Below, in pieces: positions 1-7,665 of a stretch of DNA of 64,000 nucleotides. The stretch's first letter is position 1. Every line of letters starts with the position of its first letter. A model generated the notes under the pieces. The model had not been told where the DNA came from. It saw nothing but the letters and a program-made list of their open reading frames with translations, and made no database searches. The position numbers were made by a program, and so were the translations under genes. The DNA is from Roseovarius aestuariivivens (GTDB taxonomy: Bacteria; Pseudomonadota; Alphaproteobacteria; Rhodobacterales; Rhodobacteraceae): the NCBI RefSeq assembly GCF_004761875.1, contig NZ_SJEY01000009.1, forward strand, positions 62,001 to 126,000. The letters are read 5' to 3'.

Positions 1-1537
1 GCGGCATGAGCCAGATCGGCGCGATGGCGTTCTCGGACGGGCTGTCGGCCTTGGGCGCGGCGGATTTCTTGGGCTTGTGGCCTGCGGCCTTGGCGGCGGT
101 CTGACCGGCGGCATGGGCATCGGCCACCACATCGGCCAGCCCGAGTGCGCCGTTGGCTGCGCCTGCGACCACAACGAAGGCTTCGCCCGAGGCACCCGTT
201 GGCGCTTTATCCACATCGGGGCGGAACATCGCCTTTTCGTCGTCCCAGATGAGCTTGCCGCCGCAATGGGACCAGAGGTGCACGACCGGCGACCAGCCGC
301 CGGACATGGCGACCGCGTCGCAGGCGATCTCTTCCATGGCGGAGCCTTCGCCCGCCTGCATGCAGATCGCCACGCCGGTCACGCGCCTGCCGCCCTTGAC
401 CTTGGCGACGCCCTTGCCCGTCTCGATGCGGATGCCAAGCGCCTTGGCCTCTTCGGTAAGTTGGCTCGCGCCGTGGGGGCGTGCGTCGATGATCGCGGGC
501 ACGTCGAGACCCAGCTTTTTCAGGCAAATTGCCGTAAGGTAAGCATCGTCGTTATTGGTCACGACAACGGTGCGGTCGCCGATGGACACGCCGTAATCGA
601 CGGCGTAGTCGCGCACGGCAGAGGCCAGCATCACGCCGGGAATGTCGTTGCCGGCAAAGCTGAGCGGGCGTTCGATGGCGCCTGTCGCGGTCACGATCTG
701 AGCGGCGCGGATCCGCCAGAGACGGTGGCGCGGCCCCTTGTCGGCGGGCTGGTGATCGCGAACACGCTCGTAGCCCAGGAGATAGCCGTGATCGTAGACG
801 CCGGCGCCCATGAGCCGCAAACGGAGCGTGACATTGGGCATGTCAGACAACTCTGACAGAATTTCCTCCACCACTTTATCCACAGGCTGGCCGTCCACAG
901 TGCCGCCATCGACCGGGGCACGTCCGCCCCAATGGGCGGTCTGCTCCATCAGCAGAACCTTGGCGCCGGCGCGGCCCGCCTCGCGCGCGGCCAGAAGCCC
1001 CGCGATCCCGCCGCCGATCACGACGACGTCGTAGAAGGCGTAGACGTGCTCGTAAGTGTCCGCGTCGCGGTCGCGCGGCGCCTTTCCAAGGCCGGCGGAC
1101 TGGCGGATGAAGGGCTCGTAGACATGCTTCCACAGAGGGCGGGGATGCATGAACATCTTGTAATAAAAGCCCGCCGGCAGGAAGCGCGCCAGCCGGTTGT
1201 TGATCGCGCCCACATCGAATTCGAGGCTGGGCCAGTGGTTCTGAGAGGTGCAGGTCAGCCCGCCGAAAAGCTCGGTCGTGGTGGCACGCTGGTTCGGCTC
1301 GAACGTGCCGCCCTCGCCCATGTTGAAGAGCGCGTTGGGTTCCTCGGCGCCCGAGGCGACGATGCCGCGCGGGCGGTGGTACTTGAAGGAGCGCCCGACC
1401 ATCATCTGGTCGTTGGCCAGAAGGGCAGAGGCGAGCGTGTCGCCCTCGAAGCCCTTGAGGCGCTTGCCGTTGAAGGTGAACTCCAGCGCGCGGCCCTTGT
1501 CGAGAAGCCGCCCGCCCGTGGCCAGACGCGTGCTCAT
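1..1537 (-). CDS. soxA: Sarcosine oxidase alpha subunit, N-terminal half (cut by window edge)
   Basis: Large subunit of heterotetrameric sarcosine oxidase, which demethylates sarcosine to glycine and passes the one-carbon unit to tetrahydrofolate. About 512 codons are open from the ATG at 1537 to the window edge, roughly half of the usual ~1000 residues. A small ferredoxin-like start (LEFTFNGKRLKGFEGDTLAS) is followed by a dinucleotide-binding VVIGGGIAGLLAAREAG near residue 170. The ATG overlaps the soxD stop as ATGA (1534-1537), the usual coupling in this operon. The C-terminal aminomethyltransferase (GcvT-like) half and soxG should lie outside the window. Identity is secure; only the missing half cannot be judged. 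Confidence 0.95.
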   Translation of the reverse strand, partial: MSTRLATGGRLLDKGRALEFTFNGKRLKGFEGDTLASALLANDQMMVGRSFKYHRPRGIVASGAEEPNALFNMGEGGTFEPNQRATTTELFGGLTCTSQNHWPSLEFDVGAINNRLARFLPAGFYYKMFMHPRPLWKHVYEPFIRQSAGLGKAPRDRDADTYEHVYAFYDVVVIGGGIAGLLAAREAGRAGAKVLLMEQTAHWGGRAPVDGGTVDGQPVDKVVEEILSELSDMPNVTLRLRLMGAGVYDHGYLLGYERVRDHQPADKGPRHRLWRIRAAQIVTATGAIERPLSFAGNDIPGVMLASAVRDYAVDYGVSIGDRTVVVTNNDDAYLTAICLKKLGLDVPAIIDARPHGASQLTEEAKALGIRIETGKGVAKVKGGRRVTGVAICMQAGEGSAMEEIACDAVAMSGGWSPVVHLWSHCGGKLIWDDEKAMFRPDVDKAPTGASGEAFVVVAGAANGALGLADVVADAHAAGQTAAKAAGHKPKKSAAPKADSPSENAIAPIWLMP

Positions 1538-1863
1538 GCGAACTCTCTCCAGCTCCAGCCCGGCACCTTGGCCGAGATCCTGTCCCTGATGTCTTTCGGC
1601 GGCTCGGTGGTCTGGGCCGAATAGGTGCCATAAACCTCGAGCGTCACGGTGTTGCGCGCGGCGATGAACCACTTGCCGCAGCCATAGACGTGCCGCCAGC
1701 GCTCCAGATGCACGCCCTTGGGGTTTTCCTTGGCGAAGAGATAGTCGTGGAATTCGTTATCCGACGAACCCGGACCGAACCGCTTCAGATGCGCTTCGCC
1801 GCCCTGGTGGAATTCTGTTTCTTCGCCCGTCACGCCGCAGCAGGGGCAGGTCAGGATCAGCAT
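1534..1863 (-). CDS. soxD: Sarcosine oxidase delta subunit
   Basis: Small zinc-binding subunit of the sarcosine oxidase heterotetramer, 109 residues. It begins MLILTCPCCG and carries a third Cys in the YGCGKWF motif; the CPxCG-type knuckle is the family hallmark. An in-frame upstream extension (to 1905) would lie inside the preceding gene, so I place the start at 1863, the ATG just before the cysteine motif. The start sits just upstream of the stop codon of the unrelated gene before it (TGA at 1859-1857), so it depends on that intruding gene for translational coupling. The stop overlaps the soxA ATG. Confidence 0.95.
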   Translation of the reverse strand: MLILTCPCCGVTGEETEFHQGGEAHLKRFGPGSSDNEFHDYLFAKENPKGVHLERWRHVYGCGKWFIAARNTVTLEVYGTYSAQTTEPPKDIRDRISAKVPGWSWREFA

Positions 1864-2294
1864 GGTGCGCACCCTTGGTTGAATATCAAATCTCCAAAGC
1901 CCCAAACCACTGTCCCGTAAAGTACAGCAGTAGCTTGCGAGGCGCTCACTCTTTGAGCTTTCTTAGCGTCATTTGCGAAGTCCGTAATGGCCTCGTGGTA
2001 CGCGCCTATTCCGTCTTGCCCATTCAACTGAGCTTTGGATTGTGCCGCTGCGCCGCGAGACTTTGCGTCATCTTGCAGCCTTTTCCACCATTGCCCACTG
2101 CGCCGAGGATCTAGAAAATTCGCAAAAGCTGCTAATCCAACGATGATCGCTCCAGATCTCGAAAACCAATCGTTGGGGGCAAACCAGTCTGCAAAAAAAC
2201 CGACCACAGAAATGGCAAGGCTGCCTGCGAAGTAGAATCTCCAACTTCGATGCTCGATGAATCTAGATACAGCGTTGTCAATCGGTGGTTCCAT
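1857..2294 (-). CDS. Small membrane protein of unknown function inserted between soxB and soxD
   Basis: A 145-residue protein that I do not recognise. It has two hydrophobic stretches near residues 18-37 and 46-61, a charged, Ala/Gln-rich middle, and a third hydrophobic stretch near the C terminus (LYGTVVWGFGDLIF). It sits inside the sarcosine oxidase operon, where soxB is normally followed directly by soxD. Its ATG overlaps the soxB stop as TGATG (2292-2296) and its stop lies just inside soxD, so it is fully coupled to the operon. The segment is visibly more AT-rich, with codon use unlike soxB and soxA, which fits acquisition from elsewhere. It could be an accessory of sarcosine metabolism or a passenger; nothing in the sequence decides. 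Confidence 0.7.
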   Translation of the reverse strand: MEPPIDNAVSRFIEHRSWRFYFAGSLAISVVGFFADWFAPNDWFSRSGAIIVGLAAFANFLDPRRSGQWWKRLQDDAKSRGAAAQSKAQLNGQDGIGAYHEAITDFANDAKKAQRVSASQATAVLYGTVVWGFGDLIFNQGCAPC

Positions 2295-3538
2295 CAGTGC
2301 GCCACTCCTGCCGCGACCGACTCATCAATGAAGCGGCCCTCGGTGAAGCGGTCGAGGCCGAATTCGGCGCAAAGCGGCGAGTAGCCCTTGGCCATCAGCT
2401 CCGCAAAGCCCCAGCCCGAGCCGGGGATGGCCTTGAAGCCGCCGGTGCCCCAGCCGCAGTTGATGAAGCAATTCTCCAGTGGCGTCTTCGAGAGGATCGG
2501 CGAGCGGTCGCCGGTGACGTCCACGATCCCGCCCCACTGGCGCAGCATCTTTAGGCGCGAGACCATCGGGAAGGTCTCGATCAGGGCGCGCACGGTTTCC
2601 TCGATGTGGTGGAAGGACCCGCGCTGTGTGTAGTTGTTGTAGCCGTCGGTGCCGCCACCGATCACCATCTCGCCCTTGTCAGATTGCGACATGTAGCCGT
2701 GCACGGTGTTGGCCATGACGACCACGTCCATGCAGGGCTTGATCGGCTCGGAAACCAGCGCCTGAAGCGCCACGGATTCAATGGGCAGGCGGAAGCCCGC
2801 CATGCCCGCCAGGTGGCCCGAATGACCCGCCACGACGATGCCCAGCTTGTCGCAATCGATGTCGCCGCGGCTGGTGGTCACGCCCGCCACCTTGCCGTTC
2901 TCGGAGCGGATCCCCGTCACGTCGCATTTCTGGATGACATGCATGCCCATGTCCGAGCAGGCGCGCGCATAGCCCCAGGCCACGGCATCGTGCCGCGCGG
3001 TGCCGCCACGCGACTGCCAGAGCCCGCCCAGAACCGGATAGCGGGGCCCGTCGAGGTTGATGATCGGGCAAAGCTCCTTGACGCGGGCAGGCGAGATGAA
3101 CTCGGTCTTCACGCCCTGCAGGGCGTTGGCATGCGCCGTGCGCTCGTATCCGCGCACCTCGTGCTGGGTTTGCGCGAGCATGATGACGCCGCGGGGCGAA
3201 AACATGATGTTGTAGTTCAGATCCTGGCTGAGCGTCTCGTACAGGCTGCGGGCCTTTTCGTACATCGCCGCCGAAGGATCCTGCAGGTAGTTCGAGCGGA
3301 TGATCGTGGTGTTCCGGCCCGTGTTGCCGCCGCCGAGCCAGCCCTTTTCGAGGATGGCGACGTTTTTCAACCCGTGGTTCTTGCCGAGGTAATAGGCCGT
3401 GGCGAGCCCGTGCCCGCCGGCGCCGATGATGATGGCGTCGTATTTCTTCTTCGGCTCGGGTGAGGCCCAGGCGCGTTCCCAGCCCATATGGTGCGACAGG
3501 GCCTGACGGGCGACGGCAAAGGCGGAATAACGTTTCAT
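2294..3538 (-). CDS. soxB: Sarcosine oxidase beta subunit
   Basis: Flavoprotein subunit (414 residues) that oxidises sarcosine in the heterotetrameric enzyme. The FAD-binding motif DAIIIGAGGHGLATAYYLG lies near residues 34-52, and the family's covalent-FMN histidine corresponds to the His in GGTARHDAVAWG (about residue 183). The C terminus has the conserved GxGGFKAIPGSG segment. The start at 3538 (MKRYSAF) is supported by an AAGGAG element upstream and by matching the usual N terminus; the longer in-frame extension to 3673 is not family-like. It is first in the operon and coupled to the next gene by TGATG. It is divergent from ccmI across ~194 bases. Confidence 0.95.
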   Translation of the reverse strand: MKRYSAFAVARQALSHHMGWERAWASPEPKKKYDAIIIGAGGHGLATAYYLGKNHGLKNVAILEKGWLGGGNTGRNTTIIRSNYLQDPSAAMYEKARSLYETLSQDLNYNIMFSPRGVIMLAQTQHEVRGYERTAHANALQGVKTEFISPARVKELCPIINLDGPRYPVLGGLWQSRGGTARHDAVAWGYARACSDMGMHVIQKCDVTGIRSENGKVAGVTTSRGDIDCDKLGIVVAGHSGHLAGMAGFRLPIESVALQALVSEPIKPCMDVVVMANTVHGYMSQSDKGEMVIGGGTDGYNNYTQRGSFHHIEETVRALIETFPMVSRLKMLRQWGGIVDVTGDRSPILSKTPLENCFINCGWGTGGFKAIPGSGWGFAELMAKGYSPLCAEFGLDRFTEGRFIDESVAAGVAH

Positions 3539-3732
3539 GCGGAGACTCACTCCTTGGGCGGAATCGCGGGCGGCAACTTGTGCCCGGGTATGCGATATCG
3601 CGGCCATTTGGAAGATATCCACGGCGGCATCGAAGACACGATTTGCGACATTGCGCGCATGGCTTTTGACCACTTGCCCCTTTTGCTCGGGCGCGGGCGT
3701 CGTTAGATGAACCCGGTAAGCGAGGAGGCTTC

Positions 3733-4971
3733 ATGTTTTTCTGGGGACTGGTCGGATTTCTGGCACTGGGCAGCGGCGCCGTTCTGGCGTTGGTTCTTCT
3801 GCGCGGACGCACCGGCGATGCGCCGCCCGCGGCCTATGACCTGCAGGTCTATCGCGACCAGCTCAAGGAGGTGGATCGCGACCTTGCACGCGGCTTGATT
3901 TCCGAAGACGACGCCGAGCGCACCCGGGCGGAAGTGTCGCGCCGGATCCTGGCCGCCGACACGCAGCTCAAGGAAGGCGGGGACAGCGGCGGACAGCCCA
4001 AGACGGTGGGATATCTGACGGCCCTGGCCGTTTTTGCCGGGCTGGGGGCAGGTTCTTTGCTGCTTTATCAGCAGCTGGGCGTGCCGGGATACGACGACGT
4101 GCCGCTCGAGGCGCGGATCGCGGCGTCGGAAGACCGCCGCGCCAACCTGCCAAGCCAGGAGGCCCTGGAGGCGCGCATGCCTGCGCCGGAAACGCCGAAG
4201 GGGGTGGAAGAGGATTACCTGGAGCTGATGGCGCAATTGCGCGAGGCGGTGGCCGGGCGACCCGGCGACCTGCGCGGTCTGCAGCTTTTGGCGCGAAACG
4301 AGGCGGCGCTTGGCAACATGGCCGCCGCGCGCAAGGCGCAGCAGGGCGTGGTCGATCTCAAGGGTGCGGAGGCCACGGCGCAGGACTATGCGCAGCTGGC
4401 GGACCTCATGGTGACAGCCGCCGGCGGGCAGGTCTCGGCAGAAGCCGAAGCGGTGTTGCGCGCAACGCTGGAGCGCGATCCGAACGAGCCGCGCGCACGG
4501 TATTACCTTGGCCTTTACCTGATGCAGGTGGACCGGCCCGACATGGCGTTTCGCACATGGGACAGACTTTTGCGCGAAAGCACGGCGGACGCGCCCTGGA
4601 CACCGATCATCCGCAGCCGGATCGAGGAACTGGCGTGGCGCGCCGGGGTGCAGCGGTATGAACTGCCCCCCGAGCCGGGCGCGGAGACCGCGCCGGGTCC
4701 ATCCGCCGCGGATATCGAGGCTGCAGGCGAAATGTCGGTGGAAGACCGCGCCGGCATGATCCGAGGCATGGTCGCGCAGCTTTCCGCCCGGATCCAGACC
4801 GAGGGCGGCAGCCCCGGGGAATGGGCGCGGCTGGTCAATGCCTATGCCGTTCTGGGCGAGGCCGACAAGGCGCGTGCGGCGCTGGCCGAGGCGCGCGAGA
4901 TTTTCGCCGACAATCCCGAGGCGCTCTCGCTGGTGACCAACGCCGCAAAGCAGGCAGGCCTGTCAGAATGA
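3733..4971 (+). CDS. ccmI: Cytochrome c biogenesis protein CcmI
   Basis: Membrane-anchored apocytochrome c chaperone of system I cytochrome c maturation, 412 residues. Two membrane segments (about residues 3-22 and 95-115) flank a cytoplasmic loop with the family-typical YRDQLKEVDRDLARGLIS stretch. A large periplasmic, Ala-rich TPR-type region follows (about 150-412). A GAGGAGG Shine-Dalgarno sits 5 bases before the ATG. The stop overlaps the ruvX start as ATGA (4968-4971). The other ccm genes are not in this window. Confidence 0.93.
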   Translation: MFFWGLVGFLALGSGAVLALVLLRGRTGDAPPAAYDLQVYRDQLKEVDRDLARGLISEDDAERTRAEVSRRILAADTQLKEGGDSGGQPKTVGYLTALAVFAGLGAGSLLLYQQLGVPGYDDVPLEARIAASEDRRANLPSQEALEARMPAPETPKGVEEDYLELMAQLREAVAGRPGDLRGLQLLARNEAALGNMAAARKAQQGVVDLKGAEATAQDYAQLADLMVTAAGGQVSAEAEAVLRATLERDPNEPRARYYLGLYLMQVDRPDMAFRTWDRLLRESTADAPWTPIIRSRIEELAWRAGVQRYELPPEPGAETAPGPSAADIEAAGEMSVEDRAGMIRGMVAQLSARIQTEGGSPGEWARLVNAYAVLGEADKARAALAEAREIFADNPEALSLVTNAAKQAGLSE

Positions 4972-5444
4972 TCCACGAGGAGATCGCCGAATTCGCGCAG
5001 GCATTGCCGCGCGGCCGGGCGGTGCTGGGGCTTGATCTTGGGACCAAAACGATCGGCGTTGCCGCCTCGGACGCGCTGTTGTCCTCGGCCAACCCGGTCG
5101 AGACGATCAAGCGCCGTAAATTCGGACTGGATGCCGCGCGTTTGCTGGAAATCGCGGGCGGGCGCGAGGCCGGCGGTATCATCCTTGGCCTGCCGCGCAA
5201 CATGGATGGCAGCGAGGGGCCACGTGCGCAATCCACACGCGCCTTCGCCCGCAATCTGGCAAGCCTCACCGAGCTGCCGATCGCCTTCTGGGACGAGCGG
5301 CTGTCGACGGTTGCGGCAGAAAGAGCACTGATCGAGGCTGATATGACCCGAAAGCGTCGTTCCGAGGTGATCGACGCCGTGGCGGCAGCGTATATCCTGC
5401 AGGGAGCCTTGGACCGTCTGAGGCATATGAGGGCAGAGACGTGA
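4968..5444 (+). CDS. ruvX: RuvX/YqgF family Holliday-junction resolvase-like nuclease
   Basis: A 158-residue RNase H-fold protein of the YqgF family, implicated in pre-16S rRNA 5' end maturation and/or Holliday-junction resolution. Visible motifs are the first catalytic strand GLDLGTKTIGVA (near residue 20), the GLPRNMDGSEG loop, and DERLSTVAAE with the second acidic site. The length is normal. The ATG lies within the ccmI stop (ATGA), and the stop overlaps the GTG of the DUF1289 gene, so the three genes form a tightly coupled operon. Confidence 0.95.
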   Translation: MIHEEIAEFAQALPRGRAVLGLDLGTKTIGVAASDALLSSANPVETIKRRKFGLDAARLLEIAGGREAGGIILGLPRNMDGSEGPRAQSTRAFARNLASLTELPIAFWDERLSTVAAERALIEADMTRKRRSEVIDAVAAAYILQGALDRLRHMRAET

Positions 5445-5677
5445 ACGACACCCCGGTTTGGAAACGCGACGAGATCGAAAGCCCCTGCGTGCGCATCTGC
5501 GTGGTGCATCCCGAGGCGCGGATCTGTACCGGATGCTATCGCACGCTGGACGAGATCGCGCGCTGGTCCAAGATGAGCGCGGAGGAACGCCGCGACATCA
5601 TGGCCACCCTGCCCGACCGCGCGCCGCAGTTGCGCAAGCGGCGCGGCGGACGTGCCGCACGTCTGAGCCGCAGCTAG
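5441..5677 (+). CDS. DUF1289 family small cysteine-rich protein
   Basis: A 78-residue protein with the DUF1289 pattern: SPCVRICVVHPEARICTGC followed by RTLDEIARW, four cysteines that probably bind a metal, and a basic tail (RKRRGGRAARLSRS). The molecular function of the family is not established. It starts with GTG at 5441, overlapping the ruvX TGA. Its stop codon TAG (5675-5677) overlaps the stop of the convergent gene inside one CTAG, so there is no intergenic space at all. Confidence 0.85.
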   Translation: MNDTPVWKRDEIESPCVRICVVHPEARICTGCYRTLDEIARWSKMSAEERRDIMATLPDRAPQLRKRRGGRAARLSRS

Positions 5678-6459
5678 GGCGCCGTCAGCCACTGAGCGCC
5701 CGTCTCCGGCCATTCGGGGCGGAAATAGGCGATCATGCGCCCGTCATCCGGCGCCTCGGCGCCGTCGTCCCACGGCGCCACGCCGTGCAGAGCCAGGCGG
5801 TGCACGAGATACGCCTCTCCCGGCGCGGCGGTGAGAAGCCGGCGCGGGCAGCTCTCGAACACCTCGCGGCGTGTGGCCTTGTAAATCTCGGTCAGGTCGA
5901 CCTTGTCCCAATCCGCCGTATCGGTGCCGCCAAGCGCCGCCTCGAAGGCGCGGCGCATGATGTGATGGCTGCCTTCCCAGATGCTGAGCGGGCTGGCACC
6001 TGCACCGCTGGCGGTGAGCGGCAGGCCGAGGATATAGGCGTGGCGTTCCAGCAGATAGCGCCGTTTCCCGGGACCGCTGGCCAGCAAGCCGTCCACATGC
6101 GCGGCATCGCGCCGGAGCCGGTAGCCGAAGGCGGCCTCACTCTCGCCCGCGCGGGGGCGCGGGTAGCCCGGATAGATGACCGAAACCTGCCCCTTGTGCA
6201 GCGGCAGCGTGCCATAGAGCGCGCAGGCCGTTTGCCAGGCGGCCCCATCGAGGGGCGGGCCGTCGGGCAACCGGCCCGAGCTGTCGTTTTGCAACGCATC
6301 CACGCCTACGAACCAGGTCCCCTCGCAGACGAGACCTTGCTGCTGGTCGGGGTCGGCGACGCTTTGACGGGCGTGATGACGGGCGTTTTCGGCCCACGCG
6401 AGCACCGCCGGCTCGGATGGAAAAGACGCCCAGCCGCGCGCGATCAGATCTTCGCTCAC
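5674..6459 (-). CDS. Possible 2-oxoglutarate/Fe(II)-type oxygenase, function unknown
   Basis: A 261-residue soluble protein without signal peptide or membrane segment. The C-terminal part has a YLVHRLALHGVAPW stretch followed by MIAYFRPEWP, resembling the distal histidine and co-substrate arginine of phytanoyl-CoA dioxygenase-like proteins; the middle holds IWEGSHHIMRRAF. This assignment is tentative because I cannot identify the complete HxD...H triad with certainty. The ATG overlaps the dusA stop (ATGA at 6456-6459), so it is co-transcribed with a tRNA-modification gene, but a link to tRNA is only suggested by position. Confidence 0.6.
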   Translation of the reverse strand: MSEDLIARGWASFPSEPAVLAWAENARHHARQSVADPDQQQGLVCEGTWFVGVDALQNDSSGRLPDGPPLDGAAWQTACALYGTLPLHKGQVSVIYPGYPRPRAGESEAAFGYRLRRDAAHVDGLLASGPGKRRYLLERHAYILGLPLTASGAGASPLSIWEGSHHIMRRAFEAALGGTDTADWDKVDLTEIYKATRREVFESCPRRLLTAAPGEAYLVHRLALHGVAPWDDGAEAPDDGRMIAYFRPEWPETGAQWLTAP

Positions 6460-7454
6460 ACCATCGCTCCGTTGACCTCTTGCAACGCCTCTTCCACCAG
6501 TTCCGGGCCCGCGCCGCGACGGGTTGCGTGTTCCGACAGATGACGCCGCCAGGCCCGCGCGCCGGGTCGCCCGGTGAAGAGCCCAAGCATGTGCCGCGTG
6601 ACCTGGTGCAGCTTGCCGCCCTGCGATAGGTGCCGTTCGATATAGGGCAGCATGGCCGCCACGGCATCCTCTGCTGTGCGGTCGGGCCCGCCGAGGCCGA
6701 AAATCCGGCGATCCGCCTGCCCGAGAATATCCACGGGCCGGTGATAGGCCGCGCGCCCGATCATGACACCGTCAAGCCCGCCTTCGAGCCGCACTTCGGC
6801 CTCGTCGAGCGTTTCAAGACCGCCGTTGACCGAGATATGCAGGTTCGGAAAAAGCTGCTTCATCCGGTGCACCAGCTCGTAGTCGAGCGGCGGAATATCG
6901 CGGTTTTCCTTGGGGCTCAGGCCCTGCAGCCAGGCCTTGCGGGCATGGATCGCCACGCGTTGGACCCCGGCCGCGACGATCCGCGCCAAGAATTCCGGAA
7001 GAATCTCCTCGGGGTCCTGATCGTCCACGCCGATGCGACATTTGACGGTGACCTCCACATCCGTTGCGACGCGCATCGCCGCGCAGCATTCGGCCACCAG
7101 ACCGGGATCTTTCATCAGCACCGCGCCGAATGTGCCGGATTGGACGCGATCACTGGGACACCCCACGTTGAGATTGATTTCATCATAGACCGCCTGCGCC
7201 CCCAGCGTCGCGGCTTGCGCCAACTCCTCCGGGTCGGAGCCGCCAAGTTGCAAGGCCACGGGGTGCTCTTCCGGGTTGTAATCCAGAAGATGCATCGCCC
7301 CGCCACGCACAAGCGCCGGAGCTGTCACCATCTCCGTGTAGAGAAGGACTCGCGACGACAACTGCCGATGTAAAAAACGGCAGTGACGGTCGGTCCAATC
7401 CATCATCGGAGCGACCGATAGACGCGCGGCCTTGGTGGCTGCGGTGAAGGGCAT
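6456..7454 (-). CDS. dusA: tRNA dihydrouridine synthase DusA
   Basis: FMN enzyme of 332 residues that reduces uridine in the tRNA D-loop. It begins with the family signature LSVAPMMDWTDRHCRFLHR, contains the catalytic-cysteine region INLNVGCPSDRVQSGTFGA, the VKCRIGVDDQD strand, HARKAWLQGLSPKENR and the phosphate-binding NGG...GVMIGRAAYH. These features distinguish DusA from DusB/C. A GAGGAG element precedes the ATG by 8-9 bases. It is downstream of dabA across ~210 bases and coupled to the gene at 5674. Confidence 0.95.
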   Translation of the reverse strand: MPFTAATKAARLSVAPMMDWTDRHCRFLHRQLSSRVLLYTEMVTAPALVRGGAMHLLDYNPEEHPVALQLGGSDPEELAQAATLGAQAVYDEINLNVGCPSDRVQSGTFGAVLMKDPGLVAECCAAMRVATDVEVTVKCRIGVDDQDPEEILPEFLARIVAAGVQRVAIHARKAWLQGLSPKENRDIPPLDYELVHRMKQLFPNLHISVNGGLETLDEAEVRLEGGLDGVMIGRAAYHRPVDILGQADRRIFGLGGPDRTAEDAVAAMLPYIERHLSQGGKLHQVTRHMLGLFTGRPGARAWRRHLSEHATRRGAGPELVEEALQEVNGAMV

Positions 7455-7665
7455 ACGGCAATCTCCTCGGGGCCTCTGGATTTAATGATCTCGCCGTGCG
7501 CACCATACGCACACGGCGTCTGGCTTGCCAGCCTACCGCGATCACCGTTCTGAAAGGACGGCCTTTCAAAGCATCAAGCAATTCCGAGACGGCACGTATC
7601 TGGTCACGCAGTTGCGTGACCGCCGCCTTCTTGCCATGCACCTCGTCGCGCACGTCACGACTGCA

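Noticed and set aside
77..856. Long plus-strand frame opposite soxA
   Set aside because: Composition artefact of GC-rich coding DNA; it is antisense to soxA and lacks any recognisable motif.
7183..7653. Minus-strand frame in the gap between dabA and dusA (GTG start)
   Set aside because: Its first ~60 codons look mildly protein-like, but there is no ribosome site and it runs deep into dusA in another frame.
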